A stretch of 64,000 nucleotides of DNA from Neisseriaceae bacterium (GCA_027489245.1 JAIYAC010000012.1:1-64000), one strand, 5' to 3'; shown: positions 33,870 through 43,812, counted from the first letter of the stretch. The notes: generated by a model from the sequence alone, not told the origin. A program made the numbers and translations.

Positions 33870-34433
33870 GGCTGCCAGTACCTCGGCGCTGGTTTGCACC
33901 GTGGCGTACTCGCCGTGCAGGTTGGCCAGCGCCATGGCGTGGACGGTCTGCGCGCTGTGCGACACGCCGTCAAAATCCGGCTGCGCGTAGGCGTAGCAGC
34001 CATCGGCCAGCACGCGCACGTCAAAACCGAGGTTGCCGCCGCTACGCGCCGTAGCTTCCACCGAATTATTGGTACTGACCCCCACCAACACCAGCTGGCG
34101 GATACCGCGCTGATGCAGCCAGCGCTCTAGCTGGCTGTGGGTGAAGGCGTCCGGTACGTGCTTGTCCACCACGTGCTCGTGCGGCAGCGGCGCCAGTGCC
34201 GGCTGCCACTCCACGCCATCCTGCCCCGGCCAGAACGGTGAGCCCGGCGTGCGTGACAGGTGGCGCACATGCACCACCGGCTGCCCGGCCTGGCGCCAGG
34301 CGGCCAGCAGCTGGGCGATCACCGCCTCGGCACCGGGGTTGTTGCGCGTGTGCGCCGGCATGCGCTGCATGCCTTTTTGCATGTCGATAATGATGAGCGC
34401 GTTCGGCGCTGGGGGCGCGGCAGGCTGGGTCAT
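33855..34433 (-). CDS. Isochorismatase-family hydrolase with Ser in place of the usual nucleophilic Cys
   Basis: A 192-residue alpha/beta hydrolase of the isochorismatase/nicotinamidase superfamily. Asp17 (LIIIDMQKG) and Lys91 (DKHVPDAF) are the expected acid/base pair. Where cysteine hydrolases have Cys in a GxxTNxCVxxTAR motif, this protein reads GVSTNNSVEATAR with Ser124. A simple nicotinamidase-type thiol mechanism is therefore unlikely; isochorismatase-like or noncysteine members are known. The start at 34433 matches the family. Natural substrate unknown. Confidence 0.8.
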   Translation of the reverse strand: MTQPAAPPAPNALIIIDMQKGMQRMPAHTRNNPGAEAVIAQLLAAWRQAGQPVVHVRHLSRTPGSPFWPGQDGVEWQPALAPLPHEHVVDKHVPDAFTHSQLERWLHQRGIRQLVLVGVSTNNSVEATARSGGNLGFDVRVLADGCYAYAQPDFDGVSHSAQTVHAMALANLHGEYATVQTSAEVLAALSGA

Positions 34434-34490
34434 GCGGCAGGCTCCACAGGTAAAACACCATTGTAGCCGCGCCTGCGGCCAACCTTGGGG

Positions 34491-34530
34491 CAAAACAAAG
34501 CCCGGCGCTGCGGGGTAACAGGGCCGGGCT
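34491..34530 (-). terminator. Terminator after the 2-oxoglutarate oxygenase gene
   Basis: On the minus strand AGCCCGGC, 16-base loop, GCCGGGCT, followed by TTGTTTTG. It begins about 20 bases past the stop codon at 34551. Confidence 0.75.
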
Positions 34531-34550
34531 GGCGATGCGCTTTGGCAGGC

Positions 34551-35393
34551 TTACATCTTCACGCCCAGCTCGCGCAGGCGCTCGGCCAGGTAGGCACCAG
34601 CGGTGTAGCGCTCGGACAGCACCACTTCGTCACGCGGGTGCAGGAACAGCGGCAGCGACACGCGGCTCTTGCTGGCGCCTTCGCCGGTGGGGTTCACCAC
34701 ACGGTGCTGGGTAGACGGGTAGTAACCGCCGGACGCTTCGCACAGCATGTCGCCGATATTGATGATCAGCATGCCGAAATCACAGGGCACGTCGATCCAG
34801 TTGCCGTTCATGTCCTGCACCTGCAGGCCTGGCTCGTTGGCTGCCGGCAGGATGGTGAGCAGGTTGATGTCGCCGTGGGCAGCGGCGCGCAGCGAGCCAG
34901 CCGGCTCGTTGCCGGTCAGCGGCGGGTAACGCAGCACGCGCAGCAGGGTTTTCTGGCTGCCCTGGATCATCTGCGACAGCGGCTCGCTGTAGTTGGCCGC
35001 AATATCGGCCGGGGTGTACTGCTCCACCCACGCCAACAGCTCTTGCGCCAGCATGTTGGCGGTGTCGTAGTAGCGCATGGCGTCGTCCTTCAGCTGTGCC
35101 GGGATGCGCCCCCACGGGTAGAGGTGGAAGTATTCCTTGATGTCTTTCTGGGTGTGGCCTTTGGCGGTTTCGGAGATTTCCGGCGAGAAATAACCATCCT
35201 GCTTTTCTACCGAGAAAGCAAAGTCGTGCTTTTCGTCGGTGCCAAAGAACGTCAGCCAGTCGCGGTAGATGCTTTCTACCAGGTCTTGTGGAATGGGGTG
35301 GTTTACCAGCACGCCAAAGCCGGTTTCGTGCAGGCTGCGGGTGAACTGTTCGGCCGCGTCGGGCGCGCGGTAGTCGACTACGCGTACGTTCAT
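34551..35393 (-). CDS. Isopenicillin-N-synthase-like 2-oxoglutarate/Fe(II) oxygenase
   Basis: A 280-residue double-stranded beta-helix oxygenase. Iron ligands are visible as H173-x-D175 (AAAHGDINLLT) and H230 (STQHRVVNP), with the 2-oxoglutarate-binding R244-x-S246 (KSRVSLPLF). The DIKEYFHLYPWGRIP segment is typical of bacterial members. Substrate cannot be assigned; the family is named for isopenicillin N synthase, but most members oxidise other small molecules. The start at 35393 follows the family N-terminus. Confidence 0.85.
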   Translation of the reverse strand: MNVRVVDYRAPDAAEQFTRSLHETGFGVLVNHPIPQDLVESIYRDWLTFFGTDEKHDFAFSVEKQDGYFSPEISETAKGHTQKDIKEYFHLYPWGRIPAQLKDDAMRYYDTANMLAQELLAWVEQYTPADIAANYSEPLSQMIQGSQKTLLRVLRYPPLTGNEPAGSLRAAAHGDINLLTILPAANEPGLQVQDMNGNWIDVPCDFGMLIINIGDMLCEASGGYYPSTQHRVVNPTGEGASKSRVSLPLFLHPRDEVVLSERYTAGAYLAERLRELGVKM

Positions 35394-35446
35394 GTCGGTT
35401 TTCCTCGTGTGGCGGCACGGCGGCCACGAGCGGGCGCACCAATGCA

Positions 35447-35471
35447 AAGGCGGCGCATTCTACGCCGCCTT
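35447..35471. terminator. Hairpin between the DUF1835 gene and the oxygenase gene
   Basis: AAGGCGGCG (35447-35455), 7-base loop, CGCCGCCTT (35463-35471). Only a weak T run follows on the minus strand. Confidence 0.5.
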
Positions 35472-35499
35472 CAACACCGGCGGAAGTACCCCATTTGAT

Positions 35500-36276
35500 T
35501 TACCAATGGCATACGGCAGGTGCAACACCCGGCCCATTCTCACGTTTCAGCACAGCGGCATCCACCAGCTTTTTCACGCGCCAGAACAGCAGGCTATCGC
35601 TGAGCCATGCCTGCTGCTCGTCTGCCATCACTTGCGCCACCAGCCTTGCCACAGGCCACTTTCCGGCCTGATTTATGGCATTGACAAGTGCATTGTCGTA
35701 ATGGTCTATCGGGTGTTGCTGCAGGCTACCCTGTGCGTCGATATAGCGTATACCGTTGCCATGTTCCTGCCAGTAACGCCATTGTGCCGCCAGCTTTTCA
35801 CGCTCGACTGCCGTCAGCAAGCGGGCGCTGGTAAACAACCCCGTCAGCGCCTGCGGTGGCTGGATGCCCATGCAGCTGCGCCCGCCCTGGGCTGGCACGC
35901 CCACGTGGTATAGCGGGGTGTCGGCGTGGGCGTGTTCGGCCAGCATGCACAGCATCAGCCATTCGCCGGCGTGGCCACCGGCCCACGCGTACAGCGGCGC
36001 GCGCCGTTCCAGCGCTTTGAGCTGCGCCTTGCGGCTGGCCCAGTAGGCCTGGACAAAGTCTTCGTCGCGCTGCGGCCACCAGTCTTGTGCCCACAGCACG
36101 GCATTCCAGTAACCCATGCGTGCCTGCGGGTCGATCAGGTCACAGTCGGCCAATGGCCCATGGCTGAAATCGTCCTGAAAGCACAGCACTTCGCCCGGCA
36201 GCGCGCCATCGGCACACAGCTGCTGCAGCGCGGCCGCCGGCGATGGCAGGGCAAAGTGGACGGGGTTGGTGCTCAT
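35500..36276 (-). CDS. DUF1835 domain-containing protein
   Basis: A 258-residue protein with the DUF1835 pattern: HFALPSPAAALQQLC at the N-terminus, GEVLCFQDDFSHGPLAD, and an acidic/aromatic central region (VLWAQDWWPQRDEDFVQ). No biochemical function is known for the family. Its ATG overlaps the cysE stop codon (ATGA, 36273-36276), so it is translationally coupled to cysE. Confidence 0.78.
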   Translation of the reverse strand: MSTNPVHFALPSPAAALQQLCADGALPGEVLCFQDDFSHGPLADCDLIDPQARMGYWNAVLWAQDWWPQRDEDFVQAYWASRKAQLKALERRAPLYAWAGGHAGEWLMLCMLAEHAHADTPLYHVGVPAQGGRSCMGIQPPQALTGLFTSARLLTAVEREKLAAQWRYWQEHGNGIRYIDAQGSLQQHPIDHYDNALVNAINQAGKWPVARLVAQVMADEQQAWLSDSLLFWRVKKLVDAAVLKRENGPGVAPAVCHW

Positions 36277-37055
36277 ACGCGCTGGTCCATATCTAGCCCT
36301 GGCGTGCCCGGACAAAGCTGTGCCACCACGCGGGCCGGTACGCCCACCACCGTGCAGTGCGCCGGTACGTCGTCCAGCACCACGCTGCCGGCGCCTACCT
36401 TGGAGCAGTCACCGATACGGATATTGCCCAGGATGGAGGTATTGGCACCGATCAGCACGCCATCGCCCACTTTCGGGTGGCGGTCGCCGTGGTCTTTGCC
36501 GGTGCCGCCCAGCGTCACGCCCTGCAGTATGGACACGTTATTGCCGATGACGGCGGTTTCGCCCACCACAATACCGGTGCCGTGATCCAGCATGACGCCG
36601 TGGCCAATCTTGGCAGCCGGGTGGATATCGGCGCCCATTACCTCGGAAATACGGTTTTGCAAGAAATACGCCAGCGTCTTTCTGCCCTCTTGCCACAGCC
36701 AGTGGGTAATACGCTGGCTTTGCAGCGCGTGAAAGCCCTTGAAGTACAGCAGCGGGGTGGAATAGCTATCGCACGCCGGGTCGCGCTCAAAGCAGGCGGT
36801 AATGTCGGCGCGTACCGCCTGGATAATGGCAGGGTTGGCCGCAAAGGCCTCGCGGAACAGCTCCATCAGGGCGCGGGCGTCCATTACCGGGCTAGCCAGC
36901 TTGCTGGACAGGTGAAACGCCAGCACGTCTTCCAGCGTGCCGTGGCGCAGCACGGTCATGTGCAGGAAGCTGGCCAGCAGCGGTTCGTCGCGCACCGCCA
37001 GCTCGGCCTCTTGCAAAATGGCCAGCCACAGGGCGTCATGGTTGCTTGCAGTCAT
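36273..37055 (-). CDS. cysE: Serine O-acetyltransferase
   Basis: A 260-residue CysE (E. coli 273 aa), the first committed enzyme of cysteine synthesis: L-serine plus acetyl-CoA gives O-acetylserine. An N-terminal helical SATase domain (residues about 8-110, with SFLHMTVLRHGTLEDVLAFH) precedes the left-handed beta-helix (HPAAKIGHGVMLDHGTGIVV, IGNNVSILQGVTLGGTGKDH). The catalytic Asp/His pair lies in the LDHGTG segment. The C-terminal tail is not the classical Ile-terminated feedback/CysK-binding tail; it ends MDQRV. The start at 37055 follows the family. Confidence 0.93.
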   Translation of the reverse strand: MTASNHDALWLAILQEAELAVRDEPLLASFLHMTVLRHGTLEDVLAFHLSSKLASPVMDARALMELFREAFAANPAIIQAVRADITACFERDPACDSYSTPLLYFKGFHALQSQRITHWLWQEGRKTLAYFLQNRISEVMGADIHPAAKIGHGVMLDHGTGIVVGETAVIGNNVSILQGVTLGGTGKDHGDRHPKVGDGVLIGANTSILGNIRIGDCSKVGAGSVVLDDVPAHCTVVGVPARVVAQLCPGTPGLDMDQRV

Positions 37056-37098
37056 GCTCTTACCTTTACTTGTTCTGCTTGCCTCGTTTACGGGCATG

Positions 37099-37127
37099 AA
37101 AAAGGGCGCTGCCTGCTGGCGCGCCCT
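37099..37127 (-). terminator. Terminator after the RNase G gene
   Basis: On the minus strand AGGGCGC, 11-base loop, GCGCCCT, then TTTT. Confidence 0.75.
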
Positions 37128-37187
37128 GGGGTGTGTACGGTGCGCGGCCAACTTGCAGCGGGTGGCACCGTGCCGGCCTTGCCAGGC

Positions 37188-38708
37188 CTACATCAGCACC
37201 ACGTCAAATTGTTCCTGGCTGTAGGTGCTTTCTACTGCCAGCGAGATGGGCTTGCCGATAAAGTCGATCAGCATGGCCAGGCTTTGCGATTCTTCGTCCA
37301 GCAGCATGTCGATCACGCTTTGTGCCGCCAAGATACGGAAGCCTTTGGCGTCAAAGCGGCGGGCTTCGCGTACGATTTCGCGCTGGATCTCGTAACACAC
37401 GGTTTGCGCCGTCTTGATCTCGCCGCGCCCCTGACACACCGGACACGGCTCGCACAGCACGTGCGCCAGGCTCTCGCGGGTGCGCTTGCGCGTCACCTCC
37501 ACCAGGCCCAGGCTGGTAAAACCGTTCAGCGTCACACGGGTGCGGTCGCGCGCCAGCGCCTTGGCCAGCTCGGACAGCACGGCTTCGCGATGCTCGGCGT
37601 TATCCATGTCGATGAAATCGACAATGATGATACCGCCCAGATTGCGCAGGCGCAGCTGTCGTGCCAGCGCCAGCGTGGCTTCCAGGTTGGTCTTGAAGAT
37701 GGTTTCGTCGAAGTTGCGGTTGCCGACAAAGCCGCCGGTGTTTACATCGATGGTGGTCATCGCCTCGGTCTGGTCGATGATCAGGTAGCCGCCAAACTTC
37801 AGGTTCACCCGGCGCGACAGCGCCTTGTCGATCTCGGTTTCAATGCCGTGCAGCTCGAACAGCGGGCGCTCGCCGCTATAGCGTTCGATCTTAGCCACCG
37901 CCGACTGCACGTAGGCCTCGGCAAACTCCACCATCTTGCCGTAGTTCTCGGTGGAATCCACGATCACCTTTTCGGTGTGGTCGCTCACCATGTCGCGCAG
38001 CACGCGCACCGCCAGCGGCAGGTCTTCGTACAGCAGGCTTTGTGCAGGCAAATGCTGCGATTTGTAGCGAATATCCGCCCATAGCTTGGACAGGTAGCCA
38101 ATATCGGCACCCAGCTCGGCATCGGTCGCGGTTTCGGCACTGGTACGGATGATGTAGCCGCGCGGCGCCCCGTCCGGCAGCTGTTTTTCCAGCCGGGCTT
38201 TCAGGCTGTGGCGGTCGGATTCCTGCTCGATCTTCTGCGAAATACCAATATGTTCTTCCTGCGGCAGGTGCACCAGAAAGCGCCCCGCCAGGCTGATCTG
38301 CGTGGACAAACGCGCGCCCTTGGTACCGATGGGGTCCTTGATCACCTGTACCAGCACGGTCTGGCCTTCGAACAGCATTTTTTCGATGCGCTGCGGCTCG
38401 GACGGGTGCTGGCGCTGCTCCAGCACATCGGCGATGTGCAGGAAGGCGGCGCGCTCCAGGCCGATCTCGATAAAGGCACTCTGCATGCCGGGCAGCACGC
38501 GCTTGACCTGGCCCAGGTAGATATTGCCGACGATGCCACGGCTGGCCGCGCGCTCGATATGCAGCTCCTGCACCACGGCGTCTTCCAGCACCGCCACACG
38601 GGTTTCCTGCGGCGTAATATTGACCAGAATCTGCTCTTTCGGGCGCGGCAGGTCACGGGGTAGCGGTATGGGTTGATGCAGCATGGCAGGGCTCCGGGAT
38701 TTGCTCAT
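37188..38708 (-). CDS. rng: Ribonuclease G
   Basis: A 506-residue endoribonuclease of the RNase E/G family, which processes 16S rRNA and initiates mRNA decay. An S1-like domain (SRGIVGNIYLGQVKRVLPGM) is followed by the 5'-sensor, the DNase I-like catalytic domain (IIIVDFIDMDN with metal-binding aspartates) and the Zn-link CPVC. It lacks the long RNase E C-terminal scaffold. Its ATG overlaps the maf stop (TGATG), which supports the start at 38708; an internal ATG at 38684 is possible. The maf-rng pair is a common proteobacterial arrangement. Confidence 0.93.
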   Translation of the reverse strand: MSKSRSPAMLHQPIPLPRDLPRPKEQILVNITPQETRVAVLEDAVVQELHIERAASRGIVGNIYLGQVKRVLPGMQSAFIEIGLERAAFLHIADVLEQRQHPSEPQRIEKMLFEGQTVLVQVIKDPIGTKGARLSTQISLAGRFLVHLPQEEHIGISQKIEQESDRHSLKARLEKQLPDGAPRGYIIRTSAETATDAELGADIGYLSKLWADIRYKSQHLPAQSLLYEDLPLAVRVLRDMVSDHTEKVIVDSTENYGKMVEFAEAYVQSAVAKIERYSGERPLFELHGIETEIDKALSRRVNLKFGGYLIIDQTEAMTTIDVNTGGFVGNRNFDETIFKTNLEATLALARQLRLRNLGGIIIVDFIDMDNAEHREAVLSELAKALARDRTRVTLNGFTSLGLVEVTRKRTRESLAHVLCEPCPVCQGRGEIKTAQTVCYEIQREIVREARRFDAKGFRILAAQSVIDMLLDEESQSLAMLIDFIGKPISLAVESTYSQEQFDVVLM

Positions 38709-39304
38709 CAGGGAAACTGGAAACCGAAGTTGCCCAGAATCTGTGCGGTTTCATGAATCGGCAAGCCCATCACGCCACTGTAGCTGCCATCGATACGGGT
38801 AATGAAGACAGCGGCGCGGCCCTGGATACCATAGGCACCGGCCTTGTCGAACGGCTCGCCGCTATCGATATAGCGCTGGATTTCGTCTTCGCTCAGCGGC
38901 TTGAAGCTCACGTGGGTCACGCTGGTGCGCACCTCGATATGCTCGCCCTGGCGTACCGCCACGCTAGTAACAGCCTGGTGGCTACGGCCGGAAAACGCCT
39001 GCAGCATGCGGCGGGCGTCGGCGGCGTCGGCCGGTTTGCCGAAAATCTCGCCATCCTGCACCACGGTGGTATCGGCGGCCAACAGCGGGCGCTCTGGCAG
39101 ACCGCACTGCTGTACCACGTGCCAGCCGGCAGCGGCTTTTTCGCGCGCCAGGCGCTCGGTGTAGGTAATGGCGTCTTCGCCAGGCAGGACAGCTTCGTCG
39201 ATATCGGCGTGGATGCGCTCCAGGCTAACGCCCATGCCGGTCAGGATTTCACGGCGGCGCGGGCTGCCGGAAGCCAGATAAATGCGGGAATCTTGTGCGC
39301 TCAT
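38708..39304 (-). CDS. maf: Maf-family nucleoside triphosphate pyrophosphatase (YhdE-like)
   Basis: A 198-residue Maf protein, a house-cleaning hydrolase of noncanonical or pyrimidine NTPs. Motifs: YLASGSPRRREIL (substrate loop), AADTTVVQDGEIFGKP (metal-binding Asp), DKAGAYGIQG and GVMGLPIHET. The AADTTV and GYGIQG-type residues point to the dTTP/UTP-specific subgroup. It is coupled to rng by a one-base overlap. Confidence 0.92.
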   Translation of the reverse strand: MSAQDSRIYLASGSPRRREILTGMGVSLERIHADIDEAVLPGEDAITYTERLAREKAAAGWHVVQQCGLPERPLLAADTTVVQDGEIFGKPADAADARRMLQAFSGRSHQAVTSVAVRQGEHIEVRTSVTHVSFKPLSEDEIQRYIDSGEPFDKAGAYGIQGRAAVFITRIDGSYSGVMGLPIHETAQILGNFGFQFP

Positions 39305-39429
39305 GATGGGACGGGTTGGTCATCTAGCGGGCTAGATTACCAGAGCCAGCGGCTGCGGCATATGCCGCAGGCTTGCGCTGGCGCAAGCCTCTGTCATGCC
39401 CGGCCTGCGGCCAACCCTGCCGGATGCGC

Positions 39430-40212
39430 TTACTGCGCCGTCCAACCGCCGTCTACCGGCAGTGCCACGCCGGTCAGGTTATGCGCCCAGCTGCCACATA
39501 GCATGGCCACCGCCTCGGCAATATCCGCCGGCTGGCTCATGCGCCCGGAGGGCTGTTTTTCCAGCACCAGGTCGCGCGCGCCTTCGTCGCGGCCTACGCC
39601 CAGCTTGGCGGCGCGCACCAGGATCTGCGGCTCGATGAGCGCGGTTTCTACCCAGCCGGGGCACACGGCATTTACCGTCACGCCCAGGCCGGCGGTTTCC
39701 AGCGCCGCCGCCTTGGTCATGCCCACGATGCCGAACTTGCTGGCCACGTAGGGCAGCTTGCCACTGGACGCCACCAGCCCGTGCACCGAGGCAATATTGA
39801 TGATGCGCCCCCAGCCTGCGGCCAACATGCCGGGCAAGCACAGCTGCATCAAATGAAAGGCAGCCGACAGATTCACCGCAATAATCTCGTCCCACTTCTG
39901 CGGTGGCATGTCCAGCAAGGGCGCGGCGTGCTGCATGCCGGCATTGTTGACCAGCACGTCTACCTGGCCGTAGTGCGCCAAGACACTTTCAGCCAATTGT
40001 CGTGTGGCGTCGCCGCTGCGCAAATCAGCGCTGAAAAATGCGGCATCGCTGGCACCGGCAGCACGTACGGCGGCCAGGGCGGCCGCCTGCCCCGCGTCAT
40101 CCGCCAAGCCGTGCAAGGCAATACGCCAGCCGTTGGCCGCCAGGCGGCAGGCAATGGCCAGGCCAATGCCACGGTCGGCACCGGTAATGAATGCGGTTTT
40201 CTGCTGCTGCAT
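39430..40212 (-). CDS. bdhA: 3-hydroxybutyrate dehydrogenase
   Basis: A 260-residue SDR that interconverts D-3-hydroxybutyrate and acetoacetate with NAD. TGADRGIG at residues 10-17, VNNAGMQH, IASVHGLVASSGKLPYVASK (catalytic Ser, Tyr-x3-Lys) and VCPGWVETALIEPQI are typical of bacterial BdhA. Its substrate usually comes from polyhydroxybutyrate breakdown. It is divergent from a chemoreceptor gene. Confidence 0.88.
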   Translation of the reverse strand: MQQQKTAFITGADRGIGLAIACRLAANGWRIALHGLADDAGQAAALAAVRAAGASDAAFFSADLRSGDATRQLAESVLAHYGQVDVLVNNAGMQHAAPLLDMPPQKWDEIIAVNLSAAFHLMQLCLPGMLAAGWGRIINIASVHGLVASSGKLPYVASKFGIVGMTKAAALETAGLGVTVNAVCPGWVETALIEPQILVRAAKLGVGRDEGARDLVLEKQPSGRMSQPADIAEAVAMLCGSWAHNLTGVALPVDGGWTAQ

Positions 40213-40390
40213 GCTGCCTCTCCTTTATTAGCCCGATTGCATGAATACAACTATTTCAATCAAATGCAGTAATTATTTGCCACCATATCGATAGCATCAT
40301 ATTGAGCACTGGTGATTGGTGAAATAATGCCGACATCAAACTTCATGCCGCATCAACGCTGGCACACTCTCCGCCCGAGGTTTCTCAAGC

Positions 40391-42025
40391 ATGCACTGGT
40401 TACACCGTGTGAGTATCCGTACCAAGCTCGTCTGTCTGTTTGCCCTGCTGAATATCCTGACCGTGCTGTCTTTTTCGGTCCATAGCTATCTGCGCAGCAG
40501 CGAGCAAGCCATCGCCGTGATCGACACCCGTCTGAATGCCACCGCCCGCGCCATTCCCACCTTGCTGGGCGAACCTTTCATGGCCAGCATGTTTACCCCT
40601 GGCAGTGTCAGCCCGCAGCAGATGCTGAACAACGCCAGCCGCATGGACAACTACGCCAGGCAGTTTGGCGTGAAATATCTCTATATGCTGTGGCAGAAAG
40701 ACGGCAAGGTGGTCTACCTGGCCGATGGTGCGGGCGAAGCAGAGCGTAGCAGCAATACCTACGGCCACCATCTGGAAGCCTACGAAGCCAGCCCGGGCCT
40801 GCTGCAGGCCTTTGCCAGCAAGCGCGTGCAGTACGACGAATACACCGACAAATACGGCACCTTCCGCTCCATTTTTTTGCCCGTCAGCATCAATAACCAG
40901 CTGGTCATCCTGGCAGCCGATGTGCCGCTGGAACAAGCCCAGGCCAGCCGCCAGGCGGTACTGCAAGAAGTACTGCTGATCGGGCTGCTGTCACTGCTAG
41001 TGGGGCTGGGCATATCGTGGCTACTGGCCAGCATGTTGGCCGCATCCATCAGCAAGATCGCCCACCACATTGCCCGGCAAGCCAGCGAACGTAACCTGGG
41101 CAGCAAGCTGAACGTACGCGGCAACGACGAGGTAGCGCAGATGGCGCACAGCTTCAACCAGCTGTGCCAATCGGTCAGCCAGACCCTGCACGAGGTCGCC
41201 GACAACGCCAGCCAGGCTTTTCATAGTGCAGAAAACGTACGCCAAAGCACCCAGAACATGCGCGAAGCCGCCAGCCGCAGCCAGCAATCGCTACACACCC
41301 TGCACGGCTGCAGCGGCGATATCAGCAGCCTGAGCGACCAAAGCAGCCAGATGCTAAGCCAGGCACAGCAACAGCTAGCCAATGTAGACCAGGAGCTGGC
41401 GCTATCGCGCGGGGCGGTCGGCGAGCTAAGTCACGGCATGCACCAGCACGTCGCCGACAATCGCCAGCTGGGCCAGCGCTTTGCCGCACTATCGGCCGAT
41501 GTGCAAAACATCACCGGCATCCTGCAGCGCATTGCCAGCATCTCCGAGCAAACCAACCTGCTGGCGCTGAATGCGGCCATCGAAGCGGCCCGCGCAGGCG
41601 AAGCCGGCCGCGGCTTTGCCGTGGTAGCAGACGAGGTGCGTAAACTGGCAGGCCAAACCCAGACCACGCTGGCAGAAACCGACAGCTTTGTCGGCAAACT
41701 GCTGCAAACCATACGCGATACGGCCAGCGTGATTACCGCCCAGGCGGACGAGGCAGACAAGCTATCCGGCTGCTCCAGTACGGTACAAAGTACGCTGGAA
41801 CAGACCCGCAGCCTGCTGGCCTCCTTGCAGCAAGCTTTCGATCTGAATGTGAGCCACAGCCAGGAAATACGTCAGCACATCCACACCATGTCCCAGCACA
41901 TGGCAACACTGGGGGGCGAAATTAGCCGTAACCAGGAAGAGGCCGACAGCCTGTCTACCGAAGCCGCCAGCATGGAAGAATGTTCGCGCCTGCTCAATAA
42001 CTCGCTGCAAGGCTTCCGCTTCTAG
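40391..42025 (+). CDS. Methyl-accepting chemotaxis protein
   Basis: A 544-residue transmembrane chemoreceptor. TM1 about 13-31, periplasmic sensor about 32-195 (single-Cache-like size, with [20 protein letters not shown]), TM2 about 196-219, HAMP about 220-270, then the cytoplasmic signalling hairpin with its tip at [20 protein letters not shown] and [20 protein letters not shown]. There is no C-terminal NWETF-type pentapeptide. Ligand unknown. It is convergent with another chemoreceptor gene, with two hairpins between them. Confidence 0.92.
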   Translation: MHWLHRVSIRTKLVCLFALLNILTVLSFSVHSYLRSSEQAIAVIDTRLNATARAIPTLLGEPFMASMFTPGSVSPQQMLNNASRMDNYARQFGVKYLYMLWQKDGKVVYLADGAGEAERSSNTYGHHLEAYEASPGLLQAFASKRVQYDEYTDKYGTFRSIFLPVSINNQLVILAADVPLEQAQASRQAVLQEVLLIGLLSLLVGLGISWLLASMLAASISKIAHHIARQASERNLGSKLNVRGNDEVAQMAHSFNQLCQSVSQTLHEVADNASQAFHSAENVRQSTQNMREAASRSQQSLHTLHGCSGDISSLSDQSSQMLSQAQQQLANVDQELALSRGAVGELSHGMHQHVADNRQLGQRFAALSADVQNITGILQRIASISEQTNLLALNAAIEAARAGEAGRGFAVVADEVRKLAGQTQTTLAETDSFVGKLLQTIRDTASVITAQADEADKLSGCSSTVQSTLEQTRSLLASLQQAFDLNVSHSQEIRQHIHTMSQHMATLGGEISRNQEEADSLSTEAASMEECSRLLNNSLQGFRF

Positions 42026-42034
42026 CGGAAGGCC

Positions 42035-42069
42035 ATGCTGCTGCCGTGCGGGCCCGCCGGCAGCAGCAT
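42035..42069 (+). terminator. Hairpin after the + strand chemoreceptor
   Basis: A 12-bp perfect stem (42035-42046 with 42058-42069), 11-base loop, 10 bases past the stop codon. It lacks a T run. Confidence 0.55.
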
Positions 42070-42071
42070 AC

Positions 42072-42111
42072 AAAAACCGTGCTGGCAGGACACACCTGGC
42101 GAGCACGGTTT
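42072..42111 (-). terminator. Terminator after the minus-strand chemoreceptor
   Basis: AAACCGTGCT (42074-42083) pairs with AGCACGGTTT (42102-42111). On the minus strand a T5 run follows the stem. Confidence 0.75.
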
Positions 42112-42134
42112 GGCAAGGCAGAACGGGCAGCAAC

Positions 42135-43640
42135 CTACACCCGTATCTTGCCGGTATCCGCCTGGATGCGGCCAACGGTATCGAGCATGTCGTGCGTCAG
42201 GCTGGCCACCTGCAGAACACGTTCATCGTTGTGAGTAGCAATCGTCGCCACGTCGCTGATCTGCTGGCCAATGCCCTGCACCGAACTGACCTGAGCGCTC
42301 AGGTTGCCGGCGATGCTGGCCACCACCTCGGCCGCACCCTGCACCGAGTGGGCGATACTATCAATAGACGCCTCAACCTCCCGGGTAAGGCTCACACCAT
42401 TCTGCACCCGCTCCACCATGCTGCTCATGCTGCTGACCGCCACCTGCTTGCTGTCCTGCATGCCTTCTATTTCCAGCTGGATTTCACGGGTAGACAGCGC
42501 CGTACGCTCCGCCAGCTTGCGTACCTCGTCGGCCACCACGGCAAAACCACGGCCGTTTTCACCGGCGCGGGCCGCCTCGATCGCCGCGTTCAAGGCCAGC
42601 AGGTTGGTCTGGTCGGCAATATCACGAATCACATTCACAATGCCGGACACCTTGTCGCTGGCGCTGCCCAGGGTTTCGATACGGCCGGCGGTATCCTGAA
42701 TGGTTTCCGACATGCGCTGCATTTCTTGCATGGTGCTGCGGATAATGGCCCGCCCCTTGCCAGCGACCTCATCGGCATCCTGCGTCAACTGGCTAGCCAG
42801 TATGGCGCTGTCTTTGCTGCTGCCAATGGTCTGGGCCAGCTGGGCCGTCTGCTCGGCCATCTGCTGCGAGCTGCTGCGCTGCAAGGCGGCATCCTGTTTT
42901 ACCGTGTGTGACAGCTGGTCCAGCTGCTGGCAACGTTGCTGGATGCTGTCGGCCTCGCGCACCACATTGCCTACCAGCACCGCCAGCGACTGCTGCATAT
43001 TGAACACCGTGGCCAGCAGCTCGCTGTCCATCTTGACCGGCATGGTAGTTGGCCGCAAATCGCCCTTGGCCATGGTTTCGGCCAACATGGCCACCGTGGC
43101 GGCTTCGACGCTCTCGCGGTACATGCGGCGGGCAAAAATCACCAGCACGATGGTTTCAGCCACCACAAAAGCGGCGTGCAGCACCACGACCCAGAAGCTG
43201 CCCACCGACGGGTAGGCAAATACCGGCACCTGGTTAAGCTGCAGAAAATAAAAACTGATGTGATGTACGGCAATGATGGCGGCGGCCAGCACAATAGGCA
43301 GCCAATCGCGGTAGTACAGCAAAAAAGCCAGAAAACAGAAAATGGCGAAGTGAAACTCCAGCATGCCACGGCTCTGGTGAATCATCAGCGCCGAAAACAC
43401 CATGAAAGAGGCCGCTACCGCCAGGCGGGTACTACGCGCGCCGGCGGGTGCCAGCCGCAGCAGCAAGGCCGGTACCAGCGCAGCCGGCACTCCCAGCAAC
43501 AGTACCTCCAGCCAGGTATCGTGCCAGCTGGCCAGCATCAGGGTGAGCAGTAACAGCAGCCACAGCGTCAACACCAAGGTACGGTCAGCCATGGCACGTA
43601 GCTGGGCGATACGCCCTTCTGTACTCAGTACTTCTGTCAC
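42135..43640 (-). CDS. Methyl-accepting chemotaxis protein with polytopic membrane domain
   Basis: A 501-residue chemoreceptor whose N-terminal about 175 residues hold roughly six hydrophobic segments and no sizeable periplasmic domain. Then comes a signalling module with the tip [20 protein letters not shown] and [20 protein letters not shown] membrane-embedded sensor of this kind may detect a membrane or energy-state cue. The start is a GTG at 43640, with GGAGG 6 bases upstream; the open frame extends further but has no ribosome-binding site. A small membrane-protein gene lies just upstream. Confidence 0.88.
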   Translation of the reverse strand: MTEVLSTEGRIAQLRAMADRTLVLTLWLLLLLTLMLASWHDTWLEVLLLGVPAALVPALLLRLAPAGARSTRLAVAASFMVFSALMIHQSRGMLEFHFAIFCFLAFLLYYRDWLPIVLAAAIIAVHHISFYFLQLNQVPVFAYPSVGSFWVVVLHAAFVVAETIVLVIFARRMYRESVEAATVAMLAETMAKGDLRPTTMPVKMDSELLATVFNMQQSLAVLVGNVVREADSIQQRCQQLDQLSHTVKQDAALQRSSSQQMAEQTAQLAQTIGSSKDSAILASQLTQDADEVAGKGRAIIRSTMQEMQRMSETIQDTAGRIETLGSASDKVSGIVNVIRDIADQTNLLALNAAIEAARAGENGRGFAVVADEVRKLAERTALSTREIQLEIEGMQDSKQVAVSSMSSMVERVQNGVSLTREVEASIDSIAHSVQGAAEVVASIAGNLSAQVSSVQGIGQQISDVATIATHNDERVLQVASLTHDMLDTVGRIQADTGKIRV

Positions 43641-43674
43641 GTCATACCTCCGGTCTGTCAGGTCTACAACTCGG

Positions 43675-43812
43675 TCAACCACTGCACAAGCGCATGCCAA
43701 AACGTGTGACGGCCTGCCAGTTCAGCATCAGCAAGCCCGCCAGAACATAAAGTAGCCACAGCGCACACACATACCTGGCCACACTTGCACGCCTATTCAA
43801 TATGAATTTCAT
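43675..43812 (-). CDS. Small single-span membrane protein upstream of a chemoreceptor
   Basis: A 45-residue open frame from ATG 43812, with a positively charged N-terminus ([14 protein letters not shown]) and one hydrophobic segment (about 14-33). It ends 34 bases before the GTG start of the chemoreceptor, on the same strand. A purine-rich AGGGG lies about 9 bases before the ATG. I recognise no family; coding status is inferred from the membrane-helix pattern and operon position. Confidence 0.5.
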   Translation of the reverse strand: MKFILNRRASVARYVCALWLLYVLAGLLMLNWQAVTRFGMRLCSG

